A DNA stretch of 64,000 nt, from assembly GCF_014898055.3 (NCBI RefSeq), contig NW_023601433.1, forward strand, positions 23,921,641 to 23,985,640. Direction: 5' to 3'. Shown here piece by piece: positions 36,433-49,724 of this stretch. This DNA is from Talpa occidentalis. Its lineage: Eukaryota; Chordata; Mammalia; Eulipotyphla; Talpidae. Positions within the stretch are counted from its first letter, which is position 1; every line of letters begins with the position of its first letter. Position numbers and translations under genes: made by a program. The notes below the pieces were generated by a model. That model made no database searches, was not told the DNA's origin, and saw only the letters and a list, made by a program, of their open reading frames with translations.

Positions 36433-38085
36433 CCCCGGCTGCTGCTGTCGTGTTTCATGAGTCAGCCCTGAAAGATCTCTTTGGTCTTCCAGCTGCTTGA
36501 CTCACTCCCTGTGCTCTGACATAGTTTTGCTGAAGCTGTGAGCCACCTTGACAAATGATGGTTCCATTCTGCCGCAGCACAGAAGATAACAGAGTGTTGT
36601 GTTTTCTTTCTTGGCGCGAGGGGAGTGATACTGACAATAGTTAGACTTGAGTGTGTGGCGGAGACATGGAGCTCGCGGTGTAGGAAGAGCGTCCTGATTT
36701 CGTCCAGGTCTGTGGATCAGTTCCCCGGGTGAATTTATCCTCACCATATTTCCTGTTTTCGCTCCTGATACGCTTATATTTCAAGTCACTTTCTTAATCG
36801 CTTCCTAGTTAAGGATTTTTAGAGACTTAAGGTTTTGAAATCTTAATCTCTAATATGTTCTGAAGTTTTATATATTTTTTAAGTATGGTAATCTATTTTC
36901 ATATTTTTTCTTCTTTAATGTCCTTTGCACCGGAGTGAAGGATTTGTGTTCAACAAGGATTGCAGTCATGGGACACTGGGTTAGGGAAAGTAGAGGGTGT
37001 GGGGGGGCAGAGGAGGGTAGGAGGGACAAAGAAGGGCTAGATAGAATGATCACCATTCATTTTGATGGTTTAAAAGGTAAATACTGGCATTATCTCAATA
37101 AGAACTCCATAGCCTTGTGACCTTTCTTTGTTTCTTGAGATGTGACTCTCATTTCGGTTAAGGCATATCATATTGCTAAATCTGAAGTCAAGATGAAATC
37201 ATTTCATGTGATTCAACCCAATAAATGACAGGGCACTTTTTTCTAAATGTATTGGGTGGATCACTGCCTAGGAAGGCTCTGCGAGAGGACTTTTGAAGAT
37301 GAACTCAAAGTACAGTGTTGATTTGATTGAGGTGCTTCCACCACACCACAGTCTTTTAAGTGATTTATTTTTCTTCCTTCCTCTCCCGCAAAGGTATGTG
37401 GATCTAATCTGTTCCAAACTTTTCTTCCATACTTAGTAGTGAGTTGTCAGATGCTCACTGCAGTCGTTGAACACCTTTAATACCTCTTTCAAGAAGGATG
37501 GCATTTGTGAGAAAGTGTCTTATTTTTCTAGCTAGATAAGCATTATTTATGATATGCTATGGAAAATAAACCTTGATACTTATCTTTCTGTATAAGATGA
37601 GAATAAATAATACCACTAAAATGGAAATAGATGTTTTTTTTTTAAAGTGAGCTAGTATAAAAACATAGGTCATGGATATAATCTGAAAGTGTTCTAGCCA
37701 GTAGTTGGTTTCTGTTTTTGCAGAAACCCAGTGTGGCAATGAGAGATCACTTGTGTTGTTGATAAATCATTGCACAAGTGTCTTTAATTCAAATTTGTGG
37801 GTTATTTTTTCAAATTAATTTCAGACTGTTGGAGAATAAACTACGTGTGAGATCAGGATTTTGAAATTAATGCTTCTATTTATGTGACATTATGTGAACA
37901 CTGAAGGGCTTCATTTTTCACTTTGACAAATGAGGGTAGAAACCCTATCTGATGTTACGTATGTCAATTTTTTTGCTTCTGTGGCTAGGCATACTGAACT
38001 AAAGTAGCAAAGTGTTTCAGAAGGGTTTAGAGAAACCTATTATCCAAATTGCTTTCCCTCCAATGCCCTTTTTATCCCCTTTCTT
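36433..38085. other. region right of RAB18 exon 1, no exon found
   Basis: Presumed RAB18 intron 1 by orientation. It holds only short incidental ORFs and AT-rich sequence. Nothing was recognised as an exon. Confidence 0.5.
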
Positions 38086-38181
38086 TTTGGCCAGTTTCAT
38101 ACCAGGGATTGAAATGGTGCTTCAAAGGCTGCAGGCAGCTTTGCATCCCAGCATTTAACTGCTGTGCCACCAGGGGAGACC
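38086..38181 (-). mobile_element. SINE head fragment
   Basis: On the minus strand it reads GGTCTCCCCTGGTGGCACAG and on to CAATCCCTGGTATGAAACTG, which is the tRNA-like head alone. The body and tail are absent, so it is a truncated copy. Confidence 0.75.
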
Positions 38182-40235
38182 CTGCCTTTAATGTTATTTT
38201 ATGTTCCAGAAGTGATATGACCTTCACTTTAACAGCACAAATAATGTAGGACATGGATGATATTTCTTGTTCAGCAATCAGAAAAATTCGTAATATTTTG
38301 CCTCCTCTTTGACTCTCGGGCTCCTAGCTTAGGCGCTCACTCACACAGAATTTCCATCAGAGGAGATGAAAAATGCAAGTGCACTTTTACAGGGAAAATT
38401 ATCTGGTAGCCTGTTATTTGAATAACATTTTGAAAGACTGCATTAGGGAGACAATTAATATGGGGAGAAGATAGAAAATGAGGGAGAGAGCCCAGGTTTG
38501 TTCATGTATTTGTATGATTTCATCAGTTGCCCATCTCAGAGAATAAAATATGTCTTAAGAAGAAATAATTCAGTAAAAAGGGAAAAAAAAAAACAGAAAA
38601 TAAAACTTTGATGTATTAGTAAATTCGGGAATCTAGTTTGCAATCTCTCTCACTTTCCACCTCTCTCCATCCTATGAGAGAGAAAGAGAGAGAATGACTG
38701 TCACCGCTACTGGTAACATTTCTTTAAAAATTGTGCGTACTTACTAAGAACGTCTTGCATTCATGCAAATATCTGTTTCTTCAATAAACGACAAAAAATA
38801 AAACTTTACAGCTTCTCATGTCCTAAAATTGATTCTTGGCTCAAGATTTAGTTGGCTTTAGGATTTTATGGATGAATTGTGCATTAGTTTAACACCTGGG
38901 TTATAGTTGTTTTATTGTTGTTGTTGTTGTTGTTGTCTTGCAGAGAGAAAAAAAATAGAAATATATAAATTTCTTTCCATTCAGGGTCTTTTAAAATCCT
39001 TATCTTGATGATTTTACTCATCATCTCAGTGGTGATCGTTATTATTTGATGATTTGATAGTCACGTGGGTTAACTCAACCTAAACCTTTGAGAGGATGAG
39101 AATCATTTTATTGGAACAACACAGCAACAGGGGAGGAAAAAATTGGCATCATTCAGATTTCTTTAAGAAAACCCCTGGGTGTTGGACACAGCTGTACAAA
39201 ACATTGTCCATCACCTGCTTTCATGCCAAACATAGGCACACGCTCCTTGACTCTATTTTGCTGTTGCTGATATAGTTGTGTGTTTCCCTGAAGTAAGCCC
39301 GCCTCCATGTGTTTGTAGTGTCTGATAAACTGATTCTCCATAAATGCTTAGGGAACAGACTTTGAGTTGGAGGAACAATTTCCCTTTGGTTGCATTTGGT
39401 TGTGTCACATTATGGAATTCCTTTTCCTCCTCTGCCTTTCAAAAAGGATGTTCTCCATAGAGAAATTGAATGGTTCCTGCATTTGGGATTTTGCTTCAGC
39501 TCAGCCAGCTTTGCTGAAGATCTGGAGGGCGTGGCTAGAGTCCCCAGTGAGTGATGACCTTTGTTACAGTGAAATGAGATGTGGGCTCTTTCTTATGAAA
39601 TCCCCCTAGAATGTCAGTTCACTTTATGGCTTTTCTACTTAGGAAAAGCTAAAAACCTAACAGTGAAACTTCAAATCTAAAAAACTGTTAAGATAATTAA
39701 GTGCCGTTTGAATTTTAAGTCAAAATCAGTTTCTTTCAAATACCCCAAAATTGATGTTGATGCTAAGATTTTTAGAAAAGAGAATAATCATGATTGATAA
39801 TGTCATAGTAGTGTACTTCTTTTTACCCATTTTTTCAAATTGCATGTCACTGCATGTTAACACACATACATACAACACACGTTTCTCAGTCCCTTACACA
39901 TTGCAGCCGCCTTCCCATCAGCGTGCGCACAAGCATGCAGCTCCCTGTGTGGTGCAGAGGGCTCACATGACCTTGCTGGGTTCCACGGTGATTGGCAGGT
40001 TTCTCCTTGACAGATATCACTTCCTAACATGTGCATTTGAGTATCTGCCTTGAGTGTTTCTTCCTCAGCCCACGGGCAGAGACTACTGTTCACTTTCTTC
40101 ATTGTTTTATGCCAAAAGCCTGGAAGGGTGTTTGCCACAATGCAAGTGCTTTAAAACAAATTGTGAAGTAAATGAGTTGTGCACTTTTAACACTGGGAAT
40201 GTAAAACCAGGACAAAGGCCTATTAGTATGGCTGT
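38182..40235. other. spacer, no gene; microsatellites
   Basis: Holds a GA-rich run (38676-38694) and a (TTG)n run (38914-38936). No exon was recognised on either strand. Confidence 0.5.
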
Positions 40236-40565
40236 TAAACACAAGTGCACCCTCACCCCAGGCCCCTGTGCTCCTCCCTCCTTCCCTCTGCTCCCTGTCC
40301 TTCCTCCTTCCCTGCAGGATGTCTCTGATTAATAGTTTTATGTTTCTTTTCTTCTGTTTTGTACTGGTGTTATTTTTTTACACTGATGTCTTATTTGGTC
40401 CCCCTATATCCCTGCTATAAGTGAAACCATCCTATATTTTTCTTTTTACTTTTGGCTTATTTCACTGAGCATAATTGGTGAAGGAAATTCTATGGGGACT
40501 ACACCTGAAAGCAGGGAACAAATACTATTTAAAAATGAACAATGATGTCTAAATTAAAAAAAAAA
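40236..40565. mobile_element. L1 3' end with 5' inversion (twin-primed)
   Basis: 40236-40470 is minus-strand L1 3' UTR and ORF2 end text (GGCTTATTTCACTGAGCATA on plus). It abruptly switches to plus-strand L1 3' end text (GGAAATTCTATGGGGACT, then a tail of A near 40556). Opposite orientations of adjoining pieces of one L1 end are the hallmark of twin priming. No target repeat was confirmed. Confidence 0.75.
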
Positions 40566-41094
40566 ATTCTCACCAAGAAAAAAGGACAGAAGTGTTGCCA
40601 ACCACCCCTCTGTAACACACCTCCTTCTTCTAACGGAGGGCATTCGTTGAATCTGTTCTCCCTTCTGGGTTTCAAATGGCTAAAAAAGGACGTCGTTTTA
40701 GTGGCTCCTCCTGGTGGGTGACTTCATTGCCAATCCCTGACCTGCCTCTAGAGATGGTCTGGACAGGAAGAGTGTGTTTAGGGCATCACCCAGGTAGAGT
40801 TTGGAGAATGAGACCCTTAGCAGTCAGATTCCCTTAGAGAAAATCTTGAACTTGAGAAGTCTCAAAACCTTTTCCTTTTCAAAGAAATAATTTATCCTTT
40901 TCAATTCTATATAATATGATAAATCAAATTATTATTCTCTGTTGGTAAAAAAATAAAAAGTAAAATAGTTTTCAACCTACAAGTACGAGGAATATCACTC
41001 CCTTTCTTTACAGCATTAGGTAATACTTATTTTCATTATCTGTATCTGTTTATCTATAAATAAAATATATATCCATTATCCTTTAAGTCTCATT
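40566..41094. other. spacer, no gene
   Basis: AT-rich. No feature was recognised. Confidence 0.5.
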
Positions 41095-41206
41095 TAGGTA
41101 TCAAATTTAACTGATAAAGAAAATCCAAACAGATCAATTACTAGCAAGGAGATTGAATCAGCACTCAAACCCCTACCAAAAAAAAAGTCCAGCACCTGAT
41201 GGCTTC
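41095..41206 (+). mobile_element. old L1 ORF2 fragment
   Basis: About 110 bp of L1 ORF2 text (GAAAATCCAAACAGATCAAT, then AAGTCCAGCACCTGATGGCT), the stretch just before the RT core. It is broken by a SINE insertion immediately downstream and continues a few dozen bases after it. Confidence 0.7.
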
Positions 41207-41220
41207 AGTGGTTAATTCTT

Positions 41221-41490
41221 TTTTTTTTTCAGATATAATTATTTATAGAAGAACAGTGGTACAGACCAGATGCATGGAAAGATGAGGGGATTTACCAGAG
41301 ACAGAGTGGGAAGCAGAAAAGGCAGACGACCAAAACACACTGCTGAGGGGAGCAGCTGGCGAGACAGGAGAGGTCTGCTTTGCCATGTGGGATTCTCCCC
41401 GGCTGGATAGGATTGAACCAGTGCTGCTGAGGTTGCGGATATCTTAACATTGTTGCGCACAACTGCCCGTGCCACCCGGAAGGACTCTAA
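41221..41490 (-). mobile_element. tRNA-derived SINE with 14-bp target repeat
   Basis: The perfect direct repeat AGTGGTTAATTCTT lies at 41207-41220 and 41491-41504. The tail is at the left (T-run) and the head at the right (GCCACCCGGAAGG). The body is diverged from the family type, with several indels. Confidence 0.92.
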
Positions 41491-41504
41491 AGTGGTTAAT
41501 TCTT

Positions 41505-42016
41505 CAAAATTTAAAAAAGAAAAATTATTGATAGCAACATCAGTTCATCCAAATATACAATTAAGAAAGTGCATAGAAAAGTCCCAGTATGGAGATTAAG
41601 TAATAATAATTTGAACCTTTACATAGTAATGCATATAGGAAGTACAATATACATAACATCCCACTGATAGTATATATAATGTAGAAAATTCTTAAGTCCA
41701 CGCATAAAGACTAATGATAACAGGAAAAAATAGAAACAAAAAACTGGGAAGTTTTACCTTACACACAGTTTTTATAGTTTACAATAAAGATGACAACACT
41801 TCCTAATTGAGTAAAAATATTTTAATGTAGGACTAATTAATTTTTTTCAGGATATTTTAAAGAACAGCATGGAATAAGATTTCCAAATCAAGGAAACTTG
41901 TCTTTGTTTTCAGTTTATCAACTATGCTTAACAGAGCATTTTTTCCAGACTGTGTTGGGGCAGTCAAGAATTCTATCATTGGGCGCTGATTTGTTAGTGG
42001 ATATTCCAACAAATCT
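41505..42016. other. spacer 3' of PTCHD3 exon 4
   Basis: AT-rich region that would be 3' UTR or downstream of the minus-strand PTCHD3 part. No clear polyadenylation site was assigned. Confidence 0.5.
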
Positions 42017-43520
<1,504 letters not shown>

Positions 43521-45049
43521 CTGTTAAGAAAAATCTTAATGCATATTCATATCCATTAAAGTGTAAATCACATAATTCAAAAGGTTTCCCCCTTTTTCTC
43601 TTTTGAATGAAGAAACATTGTTTTATATCCTTGTTGAGTTTTTGACAGTCTAGGATTTCTCCCCTCAGGTGTGGCCACCTTCACTCTCCCAGCACCAACG
43701 CACCTGTGGTCCTCCACCAGAGTCCTTGTGCTCTCCTCCCTGTCCCGCTTGCCACCCTCGCACTCCTCCCCCTGCTTCCTGGATGTCTCAGCTCTAGGTC
43801 AGCTTTCAAGAGTTGCTTTGAAAGTTTGTCTTTGTCTGACCCTTTGTCTAGTTTCCCTATATTCCACATCTAAGTGAAATGATCCTTTGTCCCTTAAGGT
43901 CTTATTCTTTGTCCCTTCAGGTTTTATTTATCTCGCACAATCTGTGCTTAGGTTAACACTTTCCTTGGTTGTCTCTGAGTCCACAACAGAGCACACTCCT
44001 CCTTCTGTAATAAGCTTGTGCTTTTCATGGATTCCTATTTTACCACACTGCAAAGTATACTCCTCCTCTCCAATTATGGCACCTCAATGTTGAGATCAGG
44101 AAACCTGGTGGATGTGTTATTTCAAGCAGGATTAGCAATCTGTTTCTGATTCCACTAGATTACTTGAGAGACCATTTTTTCTCATAAGCCATTTCACAGA
44201 AATGTAGAAACACTTTCAGCCAACATTCTGTTACTGAACCTATCTGACTACCAACAGCATCAGTCTATCATTGTGGTATGACTTGAGAGGCATGGTGTCA
44301 TTTACAAGCATGCACACACCAGTTTTCCCACTAGTCTGTTTCTTGGTGGGAATATAGAGGTTTCCTATGTTTGAATTCACCAATCGCCTGTGGACAGGGG
44401 AGATGGTTTCAATTAGTTTTCAATTCTGAATCACACAGAAATGAACATACTTAGTCTACTTTTTGGATCATTCTTTCAATTATTAGCACAAATTCCTAGA
44501 AGTATAATGGAGAGGTGAAAGACATGCAACTTGAATCCTCTTTTAAGCCTTTTGATTTGATGCAAATATTGGACTAAGAAAAGTATGAGCCAGCTGACAA
44601 TCTTCTCTGAGCAGTAGCAGACAGTGTTCATTACACACAACTACCCCAAAAGTTTCAGTCTTGCAATGCTAATTAATCTAATAAGAAAACAAGGCATCTC
44701 ACTTTTGGTTTAATTTGCATCCTTTGATTGAGATGTCATATATTTGTCCCCCTTGCATTTCCAGTGACTTGTATTTTCCATTTTCGGGGTGTGTGTGTGT
44801 GTGTGAAAAAGAGAGGGGGGAGAGAGAGAGAGATAACTGCCTGCTCATGTCATTTTCTTTACTTTTGCATTTGGGGTACTTATTTTTTCCAGTTCTGAAG
44901 ACACAATTTAATGTTTGTCTTCATTTCTGACACCTTATTTTGGATCTGTAGTCATCTAAGCACAGTTCTTTTACTTAATCTATCATATACTCTTTGTGTT
45001 ATCTAATTTCTCCCCAATACACTCATTGTGAAGCCTGACATTTACTCAT
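43521..45049 (-). other. PTCHD3 intron 3
   Basis: The intron between exon 4 and exon 3 on the minus strand. It contains an L1-3'-end-like T- and C-rich stretch (about 43650-44100) and a (GT)n/(GA)n microsatellite (44790-44833). No other exon was recognised. Confidence 0.6.
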
Positions 45050-45194
45050 CTAGTATTAGGAATGGTGCATTTGCAACTTTGGCACAAATGGCACCCCCAT
45101 GTATAACATGAGTCCAAAGCCACTCACCACTGCCAAGGCAACAGAAATCATTTCAATGACTGCCGTAAACATTTTGTTTCATATACAGCTAAAC
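45050..45194 (-). pseudogene. PTCHD3: PTCHD3 exon 3 (broken)
   Basis: Acceptor TATTTATAG at 45203-45195. The first base G completes the AG left by exon 2 (Arg), followed by FSCI, then a stop TGA where Arg is expected, then NKMFTAVIEMISVALAVVSG and FGLMLYMGVPFV. A one-base deletion follows the FV codon; past it the ANAPFLIL-type end is readable. The donor is AT in place of GT at 45049-45048, so splicing at this end is lost. It is 145 bp, one less than in-frame length. Confidence 0.88.
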
Positions 45195-46711
45195 CTATAA
45201 ATAGGTAGGGGAAATGATGTATAATTGGCAGCAGCTGCCATACTTAAATTCCATCAATCCATGACATTCTTGATTTGGACCTGTTCTGAAATCTCTTCTG
45301 CAATCATTCTACACCTGTCTCCTGGAGACCTTTAATTCCCAAGCACTATCCCAGACCAACTATACCAATTCAAAGAGGGAAAATAAAAGTTGGCATTTTG
45401 TGCTTTTACTTACTTAACTATCTTCTTATGCTGCTGGCCAAGCACTAATTCCTGATGGTGTTTCAGAACCACATACATGTACTGGAGCACAGCAGATGGT
45501 TAATTCCACTCTAGTGTTCAAGAAGTTGTGTGTGAATAGAACACAACACTGAAAGGCAGGCAGCTGTAGTTGAGAAAGTACCAACATCCAATTATCGTTG
45601 CACTCATTTCCTGATTCCAACTAGCTATTAACACCAACCTAAAGGGTTCCTGTACAACAGAGTTAGTATGTGGTTCTTCAAATGTATGAAAGCATCCTGC
45701 TAAAACATTTTCAAGATTCTACTTTATTGATGAAGTAGGTTCTAGAAAAGTTGCTATTAATTGCAAAAAAAAAATGTTTTGAAATGTAATGTTTTTGGAT
45801 CAACACAAGACTATTCTGTTTCTCTGTTGGACCACCAGAACTGGGAATATGGAGAGATCATTTGAAAGCATGCATGCAGTACTTTGCCTCCACAATAACT
45901 ACATTACATTTTTAAATATTGACAGCCACCTGTGGTTTTATATTTTAATTTTATGTGAACAGTTTTAAAACAAATGATTGATAAAAGTCTCTCTGGACTT
46001 CTATAGGAAAAAGAAACTAAGTTTGAAGACTAGGAGAGACAACTAAGGAAATGGAGCTACTTTTTCCAAAACAGAATGTGACGAAAAGACTTTTTTCAGA
46101 CCATATTCACATAGCAAATCTTTCTTTTTATTAAAAGATTTCTGCACCATTGATGTGTTCCACTTTTTCTCAAACTGCTGGTGCCTTGAGTTAAATTTAG
46201 GTTTCAAACGCACACACACGAATTTCAGAGCAAAAGTAAATTGCTTGGGTTACAATAAATTTGAACATAATGAACATAATGAATATTTTTCTTTTTCAAT
46301 ACTTCTTGAAAACAATATTTATAAATGTTTACGATAAGAACATAACAAAGATGAAATTCAAATGCAAAAAGATTAGTGAGAGCTACACAGGACATGTTTA
46401 GTCTCAATCCCTTTTACAAGTTTCTGCATTTTCATGTAAAATTTTTAGACACTGAAGTAGGAAGGTAAATAGTTGGTGACCGTGACTTTGACTAGTTGTG
46501 CTGAGGTTCTCTAAGCAACTGTTAATAATTGTAAGTGAAGGAAAGATATGAAAATGGACACTGTAGGAGACTGATGAATGCACTTGCAGATATTCTAGAA
46601 CCCTTCAAGGAACTTGATAAAAGCAGTTTATCAAAATGATTGGAGAATGATCAAACTTTAGATTTCCTAAGTCTCCGGATCGACATCTTGTTTCAGTAGG
46701 TACCCGGAGTA
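45195..46711. other. spacer (former PTCHD3 intron 2, right part)
   Basis: No exon 2 or exon 1 is seen on the minus strand here. Nothing else was recognised. Confidence 0.5.
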
Positions 46712-47040
46712 TGTGCAGTGTTGCACATCATGTGCCATCAGTTAAGTTTCACTTTACCGTTTTGCCTTCTGAGAAACCACAGGTTTTTCCTGTTAATCAA
46801 ATGAGACTGGGAGGTAAGATGGGAGGGGCTACCAGGATATACCAGGAGAACCATGAGAAGGTCGGAAGGTTACTGCGAGAGGAGCAGAGAGAAGGTCAGG
46901 GAAGGTAGAAAGACAGGGGAAAGTAAGGGAAGGTAAAAGAAAAATAAAGAAGCAACCACTAGCGTCAAGTTGTCTCAAGCTCCTCATTTCAATCCTCAGC
47001 CCTTCTCTTTTTGTGCCTACGAATCCTGCGGGTCAGGACA
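46712..47040 (+). repeat. provirus 5' LTR
   Basis: About 330 bp ending in GGTCAGGACA, next to the primer site. It shares CAGTGTTGCAC, GCCTTCTGAGAAACCACAGG and CCTCATTTCAATCCTCAGCC with the 3' copy. AAAATAAAGAAGC near 46940 is a possible polyadenylation signal. The TATA-like GGATATACC corresponds to GGATATAAG in the 3' LTR. Confidence 0.9.
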
Positions 47041-47041
47041 G

Positions 47042-47059
47042 GGGCACCCAACATGGGGC
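47042..47059 (+). promoter_or_regulatory. primer-binding site, tRNA-Lys type
   Basis: The 18 bases after the LTR read GGGCACCCAACATGGGGC. This fits the Lys(1,2)-type site with a few changes. Reverse transcription of such viruses is primed there by the 3' end of the host tRNA. Confidence 0.8.
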
Positions 47060-47132
47060 ATGAAAAAGAGTGAAGGAACCGCTGAAGGACCAGCTGTGGT
47101 GAGCCGACAAGTAAGGTAAAGTAGCTGGGATC

Positions 47133-48760
47133 ATGGGCAATTCAATGTCCAAGGGGCAGTTAGTTACTTCCCTGGAAGCTCTCCTAAAAGAGTTTGGGGT
47201 TCCTCTCAGTAGAAAAATCCTTAAAGGATTTGTAGAGACCCTTAGTATCACTAGTAAGTGGTTTCTGGAGGAGGATTGGGTTGATAGTGCCAAATGGAAT
47301 AAGGTAAAAGGAGATATCGTCTTACATCAGCAATTATATGGTCTTGAGTCTCTTCCCGGCACTACTTTGACGGTCTGGGGAGTGGTGGGAGATGCTCTTA
47401 ATGCCGGTGGCACTGCTGCCACTCAGTTAGACACTGAGGCCATCAGGACCACTAAATAATCGGAGGAAAAAGGTAGAAGTTCCATTGTGAGTTCTACATC
47501 GGTAAATCCCCCTTCCTCTACTCAAAAAATACCAACAGCCCTTCCCCTAGAATATTCTACCGATAAGTCGGGAGGAGATGAGGAGCAGAATGAGGAAGGC
47601 CTCGGTGGTTATAAGCCAGGGAAGCGTAAAAGGAGATGGAAAACACCTGGGGAGCCACCTCCTGAGCCACCTCCTAGAACACTCAACAGGGTTGATCTTC
47701 CGTTAATGGAAATAATGTGCTCTATGATGGAAAGAGTCCTGTTTTCCCAGGCCCCTAATTATGCTTACCCAGTCGTGGAAGGGACAGATCCTCAAGGGGT
47801 GCTTACTAGAGTACATGTCTCCACAGCTTTTAAAGATTTGAAGGTGTTAAAAGAGGCAGTTACTCAGTATGGTCTCCAGAGTGCTTTTACGCATAACTTA
47901 TTGGATAGCTGGTTCGGCATGAATCCGGCTCCTAATGATTGGAAAGCGCTAGTCAGAGCAGTGACTTCCCCAGGGGATTATTTGGTATGAAAAGGTATAT
48001 TTTTAGAGAACTGCACCCATACAGCTAAACTCAATGCTGATGCTGGATTTCCGGTTAGAAACAAATGTATGTTAGCAGGAGAAGGGCAATACAATATGAT
48101 AGTAATGACTGACAAAAGGATTATGATCCGGCTGTATTTGCCCAAGTTGCAGCAGCTGGACGGTCAGCCTGGAAGGCAATAGGAGATAAAGGAGGAGCCA
48201 ACATTCAATTAACAAAGGTCATTCCAGGCTCAACAGAACCATATGCGGAGTTCCTAGCAAGATTGATGACTGCAGCTGGCAGAATTCTAGGTAACACTGA
48301 TGCCTCCCTACCAGTAGTTAAACAGCTTGGCTTTGAAAATGCTAAGAAGTGGTGTCAGGAAGCTATTAGACCCTGGAAATATTGGGCTAGTTTGGATGAT
48401 TATGTGAGACTTTGTAAGGATATTTGTGAAGCTCAAGTTACTGGTGTGGTGATTGCTCAGGCTTTGGGTGGTCCAGTCACTGGACCACGAAACCGTGCCT
48501 GTTTCTCTTGTGGTCAGCAAGGGCATATAAAGGCCTCCTGCCCATTTTTGGGGCGGTGCAGGGCCACTACGGCACCACAAATTGCTAACCCTCAAAAGAA
48601 ACCAGGAGTTCATCCACGGTGTCGAAAGGGTAGCCATTGGGCGAACGAGTGTCGGTCTAAGACAGATTATCAGGGAAATCTACTGTCCCCTCATAAGGGA
48701 GGGCAGCTGGGAAACTCGTGGGGGAGGGCACAGCCCGGCGACCGTCTCAGCCAATTATAG
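47133..48760 (+). pseudogene. provirus gag remnant
   Basis: Starts with MGNSMSKGQL, a myristoylation-type matrix start. TAA at 47457 interrupts the frame, which continues at 47487-47990 with a proline-rich linker and the capsid start (NYAYPVVEG, FKDLKVLKEAVTQYG). After a shift, 48263-48760 holds the capsid C-terminus and nucleocapsid. The first zinc knuckle CFSCGQQGHIKASC is intact (48500-48541); the second has lost its first Cys (HPRCRKGSHWANEC). It is not functional. Confidence 0.88.
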
Positions 48761-48899
48761 GGGCCATTCAGAGCAATCCCCAAATGAGGCAAATTTTTTC
48801 TCTAACCTCTTCAGCACCTCCCCAGGAAGTGGCGGATTCGATTTGAGTGTCTCCACATACACTGTTCTGACTGCTAGCATGGGATAGCAATGATGCATA

Positions 48900-49660
48900 G
48901 CAATGCTTACCTACAGGCCAATATGGTCCTCTCCCCGATGGAATTGTGGGGCTAATAATTGCCGCAGCTCCAGTGCCCTCAAAGGCCTTCAGGTCATCAC
49001 AGGACTCGTTGAACTGATTACACTGGAGAAATTAAGATTCTTGCGTCTGTTTCTCGTGGAGTTTTCTCTATATCTCCTGGTGACAGAATAGCTCAAATTA
49101 TACCATTACCAAGATTAGCCAGTGATGGAAAAGTCCACCGTGTAATAGGCTCTGCTGAAGGTTTTGTTTCTTCAGGCAACCCTCTTGTGAATTTGGCTTT
49201 GACATTAGATAAGACTCCTCAAATTGAATTGATAATTAATGGCAGATAATTTAAGGGCATTTTGGATACTGGGGCAGACACTTCCATTATATCCAAGGAG
49301 CATTGGCCTTCACAGTGGCCCAAGGCTACTGCTTACACCTCCTTGCAGGGTCTGGGAATATACCAAAATACTTCCAGGAGTACTACTGTGCTCTGCTGGA
49401 GGGACAATGAAGACCATATTGGGCAATTTCAAACTTAAGTCCTCCCTGGAATCCCCATGAACCTCTGGGGAAGAGATGTTCTGGTGGAGATGGGGGCTTC
49501 ATTAGTCATGGATAGTCCAGCTGGCCAAATGATGATTAATCAGGGCTACCTGCCTGGACAAGGTTTGGGTAAACAACAGCAAGGGTCTCCCTTTTTTAAT
49601 CTACAGGAAGTGATGAGGGAATTGGGGGATAAACGAGGGCTCAGTTACCCTTTTTTCTAG
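48900..49660 (+). pseudogene. provirus pro remnant: dUTPase plus aspartic protease
   Basis: The dUTPase part is readable at about 49040-49110, with GVFSISPGDRIAQ. The protease follows with GILDTGADTSIIS (from 49256), holding the D-T-G-A active site. A glycine-rich G-patch-like end is seen near 49550-49590 (LPGQGLGKQQQG). In-frame stops lie before the protease (TAA near 49247) and within it (TAA near 49436). dUTPase in pro is typical of betaretroviruses. Confidence 0.82.
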
Positions 49661-49724
49661 GGGCCGCTGTCATTAGGCCCCCACCCACGCCCATTCCTAT
49701 CACCTGGAAATCTGACACACCTGT

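Noticed and set aside
44780..44835. GT/GA-rich tract as a functional element
   Set aside because: It is a simple microsatellite in PTCHD3 intron 3. Nothing supports a role.
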